A stretch of 64,000 bases of DNA from assembly GCA_006546595.1 (NCBI GenBank), contig VIAD01000008.1:1-64000 (forward strand). Reading direction: 5' to 3'. Shown here in pieces: positions 17,544 to 26,961 of the stretch. A program made the translations under genes and the position numbers. The notes beneath the pieces are model-generated. The model was given only the letters and a program-made list of their open reading frames with translations, made no database searches and was not told the DNA's origin. The stretch is from Moraxellaceae bacterium AER2_44_116 (GTDB taxonomy: Bacteria > Pseudomonadota > Gammaproteobacteria > Pseudomonadales > Moraxellaceae). Every line of letters begins with the position of its first letter. Positions within the stretch are counted from its first letter, which is position 1.

Positions 17544-20500
17544 ATGGCAGTTTTCAATGGCGACGGTAGTAATAATGGTAATAACCTTTTAGTGGGTGGC
17601 ATTGAAGATGATGCTTTGAATGGTTTAGAAGGTAACGATACTCTAGAAGGTGGCACAGGCAGCGATACTTTAGATGGCGGTCTAGGGCGTGATGAGTTAT
17701 ACGGACAAGAAGGCAATGATACTTATATTATCAATGAGTTAGATGATATTGTGGTTGAATTGATAGATGAAGGCAATGATGTCATTAAGGCATCGGTTAG
17801 TTATACCCTACTAAATAATGTAGAAAATTTAGTTTTAATGGGTAGTGGAGCAATACAAGGCATAGGCAACGAACTATCTAATCACATACTAGGTGGCGAA
17901 GCCGATAATAGTCTTGTTGGTGGGCTAGGCTATGACGCGATAGATGGCGATATTGGGTCAGATGTTTTATACGGCAATGAAGATAATGACACCTTAACGG
18001 GTGGCTTAGGCAATGACAGCTTATTTGGCGGTTCGGGTGACGATAGTTTAAACGGTGATGAAGGCAATGATGTTTTATTGGGCGAAGAAGGAAGCGACTA
18101 TTTAAGAGGGGGCCTATCTGAAGACACCTTAGATGGCGGTGTTGGTCAAGATAATTTAGACGGTGGTGAGGGAGATGATGTTTTATACGCGGGCGTAACA
18201 AATGTAGTGCTCAATGCAGATCCTTCACAAATTAGTTATCAAATCATCGCGCAAGATAGTCAAGGAGATGCTTTTAGCGGTGGCGCAGGTTCAGACACCA
18301 TTATTGCAGGCGATAGCAATGATGTCATTAGTGGTGGAGACGGTGCCAATGTTGTTTTTGCCAATGGCGGTAATGACACGATTACAGGCGGTGTATCTAA
18401 TTACGTGGATGGCGGTGATGGGAATGACGATATTCGCCTAGGCAGTAGTGCCATTGTTAAGGGCGGTGCGGGCGATGATTATATTCAAGCCGATGGCAAC
18501 ATTAATAATATAGACGGTGGCAGTGGCAACGATTGGATCGTAGCCAGTGGTGTATTGACTGGTGGAGCGGGAGATGACTTGTTTAGGGTTGATTTAACCC
18601 CTCCAACTTTATATGGCCCATACGAAATCACAGATTTTGTCATGGGGGGTAACGAAGACAGTATTGATAATTACCGAATTTTACAAGAATTGCGCCATAA
18701 CGCAGGCTTTGACGCGTCAAATATTGACGCATGGTTACGTGCCGTGCAGTCAGGGGCAGATACCTTAATACAAGTCGATAAAACAGGCCCTCAAGATGGC
18801 TCGTCTTTTCAAACGGTTGTTATTTTAAAAAATACCCTTGCTACTCAAATAACAGGCGCAGATTTTGGCCATTGGATAACTTTGGGTGGTGGCGCACCAG
18901 CCGCTGACATCAATCAAACAGTCTCTGCTGAATTACTTGACCGTACTGGCACGTATATGGGTAAAGATGGTAATGACACCTTAATTGGCGAAGTTGGCAG
19001 TATTAATTGGATTGATGGTGGCTTAGGTAACGATAGTTTAGTCGGCCAAGACAGTTCTGATGTGTTATTTGGCGATTTTGGTAATGATGATTTGCATGGC
19101 AATGGCGACGGTGATTTTATTGCAGGCGGTTCAGGGAACGACACGATTTATGGAGGTGATGGTGATGATCGTTATGGGGGAGTCACTTATAAAGGCACAA
19201 GCTACAGTAATGGTTTATTAGGAGAGGAAGGGGATGATTATATTGATGGCGGTGATGGCAAGGATCGACTAGATGGAGGCAGTGGTAACGACACCTTAAA
19301 GGGGGGAATGGATGACGACACACTCTATGGCGGTAGCGGTACAGACCAGTTGTATGGTGAGGCGGGCGATGATTACTTAAGTACTAGTGGTATTTATGAC
19401 GGTAATGACAGTTTATATGGTGGCTCGGGGAAAGATGATTTAAACGCGGATGGCAATAATAACCTCTTAGAGGGTGGAGAAGACATCGACAGTTTAGCGG
19501 TGAATGGCAGTCAATCGACTTTGATGGGTGGTTTAGGTGCAGACAGTTTAACGGTGAATGGCGATAACAACCTGTTAGACGGTGGAGAGGGCGACAGTCA
19601 CTTTGACGTGTACGGCAACGCCAACACCGTTGTGGGTGGTGATGGTACAGACGTGATTAGTTTAGCAGGGATGGCGGCTGGTCAGGTAAATGCTGGTGCT
19701 GGCGATGATGCGGTTTATTTATGGCGTGAATCTTATGGTGGAGCAGACTCATCGAACGTGCAGATTCACCTCGGCGTAGGCAATGACCATGTTGATACAG
19801 AGGGTTATGGTGCTGGTTATTATTTTTCTGGCACAGCGACGATTACGACAGGCATGGGCAGTGACATTGTAGAGTTATCGTTACGGGGTTTAGAAAGAGG
19901 CTTAGATCTCTTAGTGATTACGGACTTCAGCGTAGGCGCAGGCGGAGATAAACTGGATTTAACGCCAGTCTTGGCGCGTTTACACGAACTAGGCTATGAC
20001 TACAGTAACCCCTTTACCCATAGCTGGTTGCGTTTTGTGCAGTCAGGGGCAGATACCTTATTACAAGTGGATAAAGACAGCCTAGGCACAGGCGAAGACT
20101 GGCAAACGCTGTCGATTCTAAAAAATGTGGTAGCGGCGGATATAGATTGGGGTATTAATTTAATTCCCTCCTTAAGCCTTCAAGGTGTGGTGATTAATGC
20201 CGATGATGCCGACAATATCATTGACGAAAACAATCCATTTAACGCTCTACAAGTGGGTGATGGCAGCGACTTTGTACAAGGGAATGGCGGTGATGACCTG
20301 CTGAGTGGCGCTTTTGGTGGTAATGACACCTTAGTGGGTGGTGTGGGTCAAGACCAACTGTTTGGTTTTTCGGGTGATGATTTGCTCTATGGCGATACCC
20401 AAGACGGCAGTGCTTTAGGCGACAGCGATCTGATCGCAGGCGGTTCAGGGAACGACACGATTTATGGAGGTGATGGTGATGATCGTTATGGGGGAGTCAC

Positions 20501-22109
20501 TTATAAAGGCACAAGCTACAGTAATGGTTTATTAGGAGAGGAAGGGGATGATTATATTGATGGCGGTGATGGCAAGGATCGACTAGATGGAGGTAGTGGT
20601 AACGACACCTTAATTGGCGGCACAGATGACGACACTATATATGGCGGCAGTGGCACAGACCAACTGTATGGCGAAGCAGGGGATGATTATTTATCGAGTA
20701 ATGACGGTAATGACAGTTTGTATGGCGGCTCGGGTAAAGATAGTTTAAATGCGTACGGCAATAATCACTATCTCGATGGCGGCGAAGACATCGACAGTTT
20801 GTATCTTAGCGGCAATCAATCGACGTTAAGAGGTGGCATAGGAGCAGACAGTTTAAGTGTAGATGGAGACAACAACCTGTTAGACGGTGGAGAGGGCGAC
20901 AATAGTTTTGAAGTGTATGGTAATGCCAATACTATTGTGGGTGGTGATGGTATAGATGTGATTCATTTAGCAGAAATGACGGCAGGTCAGGTGGATGAAG
21001 GTGCTGGTGATGACGCGGTGTATTTATGGCGTCAATATCGTGGTGGAGTAGGTTCATCCAGTTTGCAGGTTAACCTCGGCGTAGGCAATGACTATGTTGA
21101 TACAGAGGGTTATTCTTCTGGCACAGCGACGATTACGACAGGCATGGGCAGTGACATTGTAGAGCTGTCGTTACGGGGTTTAGAAAGTGGCTTAGACCCG
21201 TTAGTGATTACCGACTTTAGCGTAGGCGCAGGCGGAGATAAACTGGATTTAACGCCAGTCTTGGCGCGACTTCAAGAGATAGGTTGGGATGGTGTTGCTA
21301 ATCCTTTTGATGCAGGTTATTTACGCGTTAGTACCGATGGCGCAGATGCCGTGTTAGAAAGTCGTATTGCCAACGATAGCTTGTTTCATGCTTTGGCTGT
21401 GCTAAAAAACACGACATCATCAAGCCTTACGGAAGCTAATTTTGTACCCGCATTAACACTGATGGCTAGTGCTAATCAATTGCCAGTGGTACAAGCAAAT
21501 AAAACACTGAGTGTATTTGAAGATACACTAAATCAACCCTTGTCGATTACCGCCCCTAATGACCCCGACGGTGGCAATATTGAAATTCGTGTAAAACAAG
21601 TGCCTTATTCGGGTGTTATTAACTTAGCCGATGGCACGCCACTCACAGTGGACACAGCGTTAACGGCACAGCAACTTAGCCAACTCAGCTTTACTCCCTA
21701 CGAAAACTATTTTGATACAGAAAATAGTTCTCAATCCTATTTTAGCTATACCGTGACCGATGACGAGGGTAGTGTTAGCACACAAAGCATCGCTCTTAAT
21801 GTAAATTCCGTTAATGATGCGCCTGTAGTGTATGTAAATCCTGATTATGTACCAGTCATTAAAGTGGGTGAGGCCGCGGTACAGATTGGCAGCAGCAATA
21901 TTTACTCTTTGTCTGATGTAGATAATCAAATTTTAGTGTCTGCACGCATTGTTATTACAAATTATGCTATAGGCGATACGCTGGCCGTTGATACCACGAA
22001 TACGCCAATTTCAGCTAGTTTTAATACAACATTAGGTGTTTTAACGTTATCGGGTAATGCGGACGTTATCAACGTATTTGCAAGTTTTACAAAGCTTAGT
22101 CATGAATAA
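17544..22109 (+). CDS. Giant RTX / cadherin-like repeat protein, N-terminal part before a frameshift
   Basis: A 1521-residue frame rich in glycine-aspartate nonapeptides of the GGxGxDxLx type (for example GGTGSDTLDGG, GGLGNDSLFGG), which bind calcium once outside the cell. Three segments of the form ITDFSVGAGGDKLDLTPVL or close variants resemble type I secretion C-terminal-type modules repeated within the chain. Cadherin-like sequence begins near residue 1310 (DPDGGNIEI). There is no signal peptide, as expected for type I secretion. The frame ends abruptly at a TAA while the next frame carries on the expected protein, so this is the front of a protein of about 2680 residues. The role is probably a surface adhesin or large exoprotein. 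No secretion genes lie in the window. Confidence 0.85.
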   Translation: MAVFNGDGSNNGNNLLVGGIEDDALNGLEGNDTLEGGTGSDTLDGGLGRDELYGQEGNDTYIINELDDIVVELIDEGNDVIKASVSYTLLNNVENLVLMGSGAIQGIGNELSNHILGGEADNSLVGGLGYDAIDGDIGSDVLYGNEDNDTLTGGLGNDSLFGGSGDDSLNGDEGNDVLLGEEGSDYLRGGLSEDTLDGGVGQDNLDGGEGDDVLYAGVTNVVLNADPSQISYQIIAQDSQGDAFSGGAGSDTIIAGDSNDVISGGDGANVVFANGGNDTITGGVSNYVDGGDGNDDIRLGSSAIVKGGAGDDYIQADGNINNIDGGSGNDWIVASGVLTGGAGDDLFRVDLTPPTLYGPYEITDFVMGGNEDSIDNYRILQELRHNAGFDASNIDAWLRAVQSGADTLIQVDKTGPQDGSSFQTVVILKNTLATQITGADFGHWITLGGGAPAADINQTVSAELLDRTGTYMGKDGNDTLIGEVGSINWIDGGLGNDSLVGQDSSDVLFGDFGNDDLHGNGDGDFIAGGSGNDTIYGGDGDDRYGGVTYKGTSYSNGLLGEEGDDYIDGGDGKDRLDGGSGNDTLKGGMDDDTLYGGSGTDQLYGEAGDDYLSTSGIYDGNDSLYGGSGKDDLNADGNNNLLEGGEDIDSLAVNGSQSTLMGGLGADSLTVNGDNNLLDGGEGDSHFDVYGNANTVVGGDGTDVISLAGMAAGQVNAGAGDDAVYLWRESYGGADSSNVQIHLGVGNDHVDTEGYGAGYYFSGTATITTGMGSDIVELSLRGLERGLDLLVITDFSVGAGGDKLDLTPVLARLHELGYDYSNPFTHSWLRFVQSGADTLLQVDKDSLGTGEDWQTLSILKNVVAADIDWGINLIPSLSLQGVVINADDADNIIDENNPFNALQVGDGSDFVQGNGGDDLLSGAFGGNDTLVGGVGQDQLFGFSGDDLLYGDTQDGSALGDSDLIAGGSGNDTIYGGDGDDRYGGVTYKGTSYSNGLLGEEGDDYIDGGDGKDRLDGGSGNDTLIGGTDDDTIYGGSGTDQLYGEAGDDYLSSNDGNDSLYGGSGKDSLNAYGNNHYLDGGEDIDSLYLSGNQSTLRGGIGADSLSVDGDNNLLDGGEGDNSFEVYGNANTIVGGDGIDVIHLAEMTAGQVDEGAGDDAVYLWRQYRGGVGSSSLQVNLGVGNDYVDTEGYSSGTATITTGMGSDIVELSLRGLESGLDPLVITDFSVGAGGDKLDLTPVLARLQEIGWDGVANPFDAGYLRVSTDGADAVLESRIANDSLFHALAVLKNTTSSSLTEANFVPALTLMASANQLPVVQANKTLSVFEDTLNQPLSITAPNDPDGGNIEIRVKQVPYSGVINLADGTPLTVDTALTAQQLSQLSFTPYENYFDTENSSQSYFSYTVTDDEGSVSTQSIALNVNSVNDAPVVYVNPDYVPVIKVGEAAVQIGSSNIYSLSDVDNQILVSARIVITNYAIGDTLAVDTTNTPISASFNTTLGVLTLSGNADVINVFASFTKLSHE
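19122..19278 (+). repeat. Internal direct repeat of RTX gene, copy 1
   Basis: About 157 bases match 20436-20592 almost base for base (GCAGGCGGTTCAGGGAACGA to GACTAGATGGAGG). Lower similarity continues for several hundred bases further in both copies, showing a duplicated block of about 1.3 kb within the gene. Confidence 0.85.
20436..20592 (+). repeat. Internal direct repeat of RTX gene, copy 2
   Basis: Second copy of the block at 19122, offset by 1314 bases, which is a whole number of codons (438), so the duplication keeps the frame. Near-identity at synonymous sites suggests a recent duplication or gene conversion. Confidence 0.85.
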
Positions 22110-25100
22110 TAATGCTGCAACAAGCATTACGACACGTCATATTGAAATAACAGTGAATGACGGCTTAGCCGATAGTTCAGTTACGGGCTTTAATGTCGAA
22201 ATTCAACCAGCCCCCGTTTTACCTACTCAAAACGATGATGTTTTATTGGGTACAGATGCGGCTGACACGATAGATGCCTTAGCGGGTAATGATAGCGTGG
22301 ACGGTTTAGCAGGTGATGATGTACTCATAGGCGGTGATGGTAACGACACTCTGATTGGTGGTCTAGGTGATGATATTTTAACAGGGGGTTTAGAGACAGA
22401 TAGTTACCAATTAGGCTTAGGTGATGACACTGTTATATATCACTACAATCAAGATGGTGCTGATGACATTATTGAAGATTTAACGGGCGAGCAATTAGAC
22501 GCAGGCATGAGTGATGGTATAGAGACGTATAAAATCTTTAATGTCCCTAATAACCCCAATATTGTTTGGCAAATCCAAGCAGGTACTACGGAGTATAAGC
22601 CTAATTTGGTATTAACATTGGGTGAAAATAACCCTAACTTAGGCCTAAAGCTTTCTGATGAGTGGGGAGATAGCCTTCCAGTTGGATGGCAAGGTATTGT
22701 GATAGAAGACTTCTTTACTCGTAATCCCGCAGACTCTACGAACGGTGTTCCTGTTATAACGGCGGCCTCCGCTCAGGATGTTTTTGTTTTTTACTCCGAT
22801 GATGGCGTGACCGAAATTAATCGTCTAACAGGTCAGGAAATTTACGACACTTATTTTGCACCACAAAATCAAGCCCCTGTTCTCGCAGGCACCCCAGCTA
22901 CCTTGACTAACGGAACAGAAGATACGGTTTATACAGTATATGCTGGTGACTTATTACAAGGCTTTAGCGATGTTGATGTATTAAGCGTCATCAATTTACA
23001 AGCGACTAATGGTATTTTAACAGACAACCAAGATGGAACTTACACCTTTACACCAAATGCTAACTTTAACGGCAGTGTTAATGTGAGTTATCAAGTCACA
23101 GATAATCAGGGTGGGATTGTTGATGCGAGCAATAGTATTGTCTTTAATGCTGTAAATGATGCGCCTATTGCCAAAGATGATGATGTTAGCAGTAATAACC
23201 CAATCACAATTGATGTTTTGGCTAACGACACCGACCTTGAGGGTGATGTGTTGCAAGTGATTGAGGCCGATATAGTACAGGGTAGCGGCATTGTAAGTTT
23301 CGATGGAACAAGCGTCACGTATGATCCAGCAGGGTATAACTTTAATAGTACCGTGTTGATTGAATATACCATTCAAGATATGAACGGTTTAACCTCTACT
23401 GCCTCGATTAGTGTTCATGGAGCATACATCCCGCCAAACTCCGCGCCTGAACCTTTGATGCCAGTAGAAAATCAGAGGTTTGTTACTGGTGTCAATAATA
23501 GTTATACCTTAGCTCCTGATACCTTCACCGATTTAGATGGTGACGACTTAACCTATAGCGCAGCCTTAGCTGATGGTTCTTCATTGCCGAGTTGGTTAGT
23601 CTTTGATGCTGCAACTCAAACCTTTAGTGGTATGCCCAGTAATCATGATAGTGGTCTCTACACCATTGAAGTTATGGCATCTGATGGCCAATTGAGTGCG
23701 TCACAAACTTTTGAGATAAATGCTTATATTGAGAACCGTCCGCCTATGGTTTCAGAACTGTTACAAGCTCAAAAAACTAAAGAAAGAGAAGCCTTTAGTT
23801 ATCAACTGCCTGTTAATGCTTTTATTGATTTAGATTCTGATGTTTTAACATACACAGCAACGCTGTCTGATGGTTCGGGTTTACCAAGTTGGTTAACTTT
23901 TGATGCAACCACCCAAACATTTAGTGGCATTCCTACTGATAATGATGCAGGTGAATTATCAATTTTAGTGCGAGCTAGAGATAATGACTACGCTGCCGAG
24001 CAAGTTTTTAAGTTAACCATTGATAATGTCAATTTTGCACCGACGGGTTCGCCAACGGCATCATTGGTAGATGCTCAAGAAAATGGGATTTATCAACTAC
24101 AAGCTGATCAATTGTTAGAAGGGTTTAGTGATGCAGATGGCGACACGCTAGTCGTTGTTAATTTAAGCGCTGATCATGCCACTGTCCAAAATAACAGCAA
24201 TGGTACGTTTACACTCACCCTGCAAGACAATTATAACGGCTTACTTCAACTGAGTTATCAAATCATTGATGGCCAAGGAGGCATTATATCTGTACAGCAA
24301 TCGTTGTCTGTAGTTGCACCTATTAAAGTAGTGGGTACAACGGGTGGCGATCTCCTACAAGGAGGCACAAATAATGATACTTATGTCGTGAATCATTATC
24401 GAGATCTCATTGTGGATGATGGAGGCATTGATACCGTTGAGTCGGAGTTAAGTTATCAACTTCGGGAAAGTGTTGAAAATTTGACGTTGTTAGGCGCTAG
24501 CAATTTATCTGGTATTGGAAACGCAGCGGATAATATTTTAAGAGGTAATGAGGGTAAGAACCGTTTATTGTCAGGAGGCGGTTTTGACACATTATATGGC
24601 GGTGCGGGTGGTGACACTTTAAATGGTGGCGCTGGTGCAGATGTGATGTACGGTGGTGCAGGTAATGATACCTTTACGGTAGAAAATGCCGATGATGTAG
24701 TTGTTGAGTTCGACAATGAGGGCTTTGATACTGTCAATAGTTTTATTAGTTATACGCTAACAGCCAATGTTGAGCGTTTAATTCTTGAAGGTTCTGATAA
24801 CTTGAATGGCTTTGGGAATGTCCTTGACAACACCTTGAATGGCAATAACGCCAATAACTACCTTGTTGGTGGTGCAGGTAACGATACCCTTCAAGGGAAA
24901 GGCGGTGCAGATACCTTAGAAGGTGGCATAGGTAACGATCTGTACTATGTCGATAACGTAGGTGATGTCGTTACAGAGTTGTTAGGCGAAGGCTACGATA
25001 AAGTGAGTAGCTTAGTCAGTTATAGCTTAACGGCTAATGTTGAACAGCTATTTTTAACGGGTATTGCTGGTCTAACGGCAACAGGTAACGCTCTCAACAA

Positions 25101-25602
25101 CGTTATTTATGGTAATGACGGTAATAACCAGCTGTTGGGCGGAGCAGGCAACGACAGTTTAAATGGCGGATCAGGAAGTGACGTGCTAGCTGGTGAAGTG
25201 GGTGATGATACTTTAGTTGGCGGTTTAGGTAATGATACCTATCTGTTTAGCATGGGGGCTGGCCGAGACACGATCAACAATACGGATGCAGTGAATGGTA
25301 ACGATAACGTGCTATTTGATGCGGGTATTTCAGCAGATCAACTTTGGCTTCGTCAATCGGGTAATGATTTAGATGTGTCAATCATAGGTACAGCTGACAG
25401 CATCAAAATGCAAAACTGGTACAGTGATACAGCTAAACGTGTTGATAGTTTTGAGTTGGCTGATGGCAAAGTTTTGTTAGCTACTGAAGTGCAAACACTG
25501 GTTGAGGCAATGGCAGCATTTGCGCCTCCACCTTTGGGTCAAACTAGTCTAAATACGGAGCAACAAAATGCTTTAAATGCCGTGATTGCAGCGAATTGGT
25601 AA
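22057..25602 (+). CDS. Giant RTX / cadherin-like repeat protein, C-terminal part after a frameshift
   Basis: This frame continues the preceding one without a ribosome site of its own. From about STYLQVLQSLVMNNNAAT it carries the sequence expected to follow SGNADV of the upstream frame. Order: RTX repeats at about 60-110, cadherin-like domains at 270-450, dystroglycan-type cadherin domains at 460-660 (PSWLVFDAATQTFSGMP and PSWLTFDATTQTFSGIP), another cadherin-like domain to 770, then RTX-type repeats with the VENLTLLG / VERLILEG pattern. The haemolysin-type C-terminal domain is at about 1080-1150 (ISADQLWLRQSGNDL, MQNWY) and the chain ends AMAAFAPP...AANW. This C-terminus should hold the type I secretion signal. 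On its own the fragment would be secretable only if translation started within it. Confidence 0.75.
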   Translation: MRTLSTYLQVLQSLVMNNNAATSITTRHIEITVNDGLADSSVTGFNVEIQPAPVLPTQNDDVLLGTDAADTIDALAGNDSVDGLAGDDVLIGGDGNDTLIGGLGDDILTGGLETDSYQLGLGDDTVIYHYNQDGADDIIEDLTGEQLDAGMSDGIETYKIFNVPNNPNIVWQIQAGTTEYKPNLVLTLGENNPNLGLKLSDEWGDSLPVGWQGIVIEDFFTRNPADSTNGVPVITAASAQDVFVFYSDDGVTEINRLTGQEIYDTYFAPQNQAPVLAGTPATLTNGTEDTVYTVYAGDLLQGFSDVDVLSVINLQATNGILTDNQDGTYTFTPNANFNGSVNVSYQVTDNQGGIVDASNSIVFNAVNDAPIAKDDDVSSNNPITIDVLANDTDLEGDVLQVIEADIVQGSGIVSFDGTSVTYDPAGYNFNSTVLIEYTIQDMNGLTSTASISVHGAYIPPNSAPEPLMPVENQRFVTGVNNSYTLAPDTFTDLDGDDLTYSAALADGSSLPSWLVFDAATQTFSGMPSNHDSGLYTIEVMASDGQLSASQTFEINAYIENRPPMVSELLQAQKTKEREAFSYQLPVNAFIDLDSDVLTYTATLSDGSGLPSWLTFDATTQTFSGIPTDNDAGELSILVRARDNDYAAEQVFKLTIDNVNFAPTGSPTASLVDAQENGIYQLQADQLLEGFSDADGDTLVVVNLSADHATVQNNSNGTFTLTLQDNYNGLLQLSYQIIDGQGGIISVQQSLSVVAPIKVVGTTGGDLLQGGTNNDTYVVNHYRDLIVDDGGIDTVESELSYQLRESVENLTLLGASNLSGIGNAADNILRGNEGKNRLLSGGGFDTLYGGAGGDTLNGGAGADVMYGGAGNDTFTVENADDVVVEFDNEGFDTVNSFISYTLTANVERLILEGSDNLNGFGNVLDNTLNGNNANNYLVGGAGNDTLQGKGGADTLEGGIGNDLYYVDNVGDVVTELLGEGYDKVSSLVSYSLTANVEQLFLTGIAGLTATGNALNNVIYGNDGNNQLLGGAGNDSLNGGSGSDVLAGEVGDDTLVGGLGNDTYLFSMGAGRDTINNTDAVNGNDNVLFDAGISADQLWLRQSGNDLDVSIIGTADSIKMQNWYSDTAKRVDSFELADGKVLLATEVQTLVEAMAAFAPPPLGQTSLNTEQQNALNAVIAANW

Positions 25603-25614
25603 AATTGTAGATGG

Positions 25615-25655
25615 CAAGGCTGGCATCTTTTTAGATTGCCAGCCTTGTTATTTTA
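25615..25655 (+). terminator. Rho-independent terminator after the RTX gene
   Basis: An 11-bp stem, CAAGGCTGGCA with TGCCAGCCTTG, is followed by TTATTTTAT. It lies 12 bases after the stop and faces the convergent ATP-grasp gene. Confidence 0.85.
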
Positions 25656-25668
25656 TAAAGCAACGATC

Positions 25669-25690
25669 GCCGTTAATTAGGCATTAAAAA
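25669..25690. repeat. Right copy of direct repeat flanking the RTX locus
   Basis: Identical to 17263-17284 over 22 bases. Here it forms the stop codon and last codons of the ATP-grasp gene. Confidence 0.8.
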
Positions 25691-26953
25691 CACGGGCGCA
25701 AAACCACCACCCGAGGTTCTAAAGTTTGTCGTTTGCCCTGTGTATAAACGTGCGGCCAATAATTGAATTTCCCCAGCATATGCGTACGCACGAATATCAA
25801 CTTTTAACTCGGCTTCGATGCCATCGGCTTGTAATCGTCGTGCGCTCGGTGGCACAAGTTGTTGTGCAACATAATCGCCTTGCAGAATTTCTTCCCAAAC
25901 GCGTCGGGTTATTTTGTCGCCGCGATAAGTCGCTTTGCTGCCATAGCCATTGGCGGGTTTAAAAAATAACTGTTTACGTCGCACCCATAAATCATCGGCT
26001 TTAGCTAGATTGACCGTTTCGGTTGTTGGAATGGTGCTTAATAAGGTCTGTTGTAAGGCTTCGTTAATCCCTAATTGTGCTAAGAATTGAGCATCACTTA
26101 AACGGACTAAGTTGTGTTTGTTGGCGTATAAAGCATGCGCTTGAGGATGGGGTGTTAATACGACTGCGTTAGCTTCATAGGCCATTTTTAAGGCTTGATG
26201 TGCGTCATCTTCTAAATAAAAATCGGTGAGTCGATTATAAACGAGGTCGATAGGACGTTCATTTGCCCATAATTTGCCATCATGCCATGTTAGTTCACGG
26301 GCATCTATGACCATCGCTTGCATACCAAATGACTGAAACAATTGTTGAAATAACTGAAATTCGGGGCATAAATATTGATTGTTTGGCTCGTCGTCAATAA
26401 TGGCTATTTGTCGCAATGGCTGTGCGCCACGCTGACGTTGCCACTCTTGGCTAAACATTTCAAAGAAGGTTTTTTCTAGATTGGCGAGTTTTATATTGGC
26501 GGCACTTGCCCATGCCATATCTTGACAGCAAGCGGTCTGTGCGCGCGCTAAAAATGTATTGAGTAATGCTCCGCCTGCATTGGTATTAATTTCAATGAGT
26601 CGAACACCTTCTGGACTTAGATGAAAGTCATAGCCTAAAAAAACACCACGCGTCGGATTGGCTTGTTGAGCAATAGCAGGCGCATCATCTAACACAGTTT
26701 GACGATAGGCGGGTAAATCAACCACCTGTTCGACTGCGCTGACCAATGCTTGCATTTGCTGATATTGGGCTTGCGAAATAAAAACCGAGGTTGCTGAAAA
26801 TAAATGGGGACGCTGGGTGAGAATGGACTCGTTAACAGATGACAAGGCAGGGTCGGCTTGCCATTGCTGTTGTAAACGTTCGGCATCTAAGGTTTGACAG
26901 ACACAGTCCCGATTCAATGCTTCGGCAATGCTGGTGGTGGGAAGTGCTGTCAT
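25673..26953 (-). CDS. ATP-grasp domain protein of unknown substrate
   Basis: A 426-residue protein with the features of an ATP-grasp ligase: a metal-binding EINTNAGG near residue 121, an Asn/Arg pair VYNRLTDF near 235, the lysine-bearing FFKPANGYGSKATYRG near 332, and VDIRAYAYAGEIQLLAARLY near 394. Such enzymes form amide or thioester bonds through an acyl phosphate. No tripeptide or substrate-specific motif is recognised. It is the last gene of a minus-strand run after the RhlE helicase and zinc exporter, with 8 bases between it and the exporter. Its final codons are repeated at 17263. Confidence 0.7.
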   Translation of the reverse strand: MTALPTTSIAEALNRDCVCQTLDAERLQQQWQADPALSSVNESILTQRPHLFSATSVFISQAQYQQMQALVSAVEQVVDLPAYRQTVLDDAPAIAQQANPTRGVFLGYDFHLSPEGVRLIEINTNAGGALLNTFLARAQTACCQDMAWASAANIKLANLEKTFFEMFSQEWQRQRGAQPLRQIAIIDDEPNNQYLCPEFQLFQQLFQSFGMQAMVIDARELTWHDGKLWANERPIDLVYNRLTDFYLEDDAHQALKMAYEANAVVLTPHPQAHALYANKHNLVRLSDAQFLAQLGINEALQQTLLSTIPTTETVNLAKADDLWVRRKQLFFKPANGYGSKATYRGDKITRRVWEEILQGDYVAQQLVPPSARRLQADGIEAELKVDIRAYAYAGEIQLLAARLYTGQTTNFRTSGGGFAPVFLMPN

Positions 26954-26961
26954 GAGCTGTC

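Noticed and set aside
17504..19144. Several minus-strand proline-rich frames inside the RTX gene
   Set aside because: They are the complement of Gly/Asp repeat codons (PSLPPSK-like sequence), an expected artefact.
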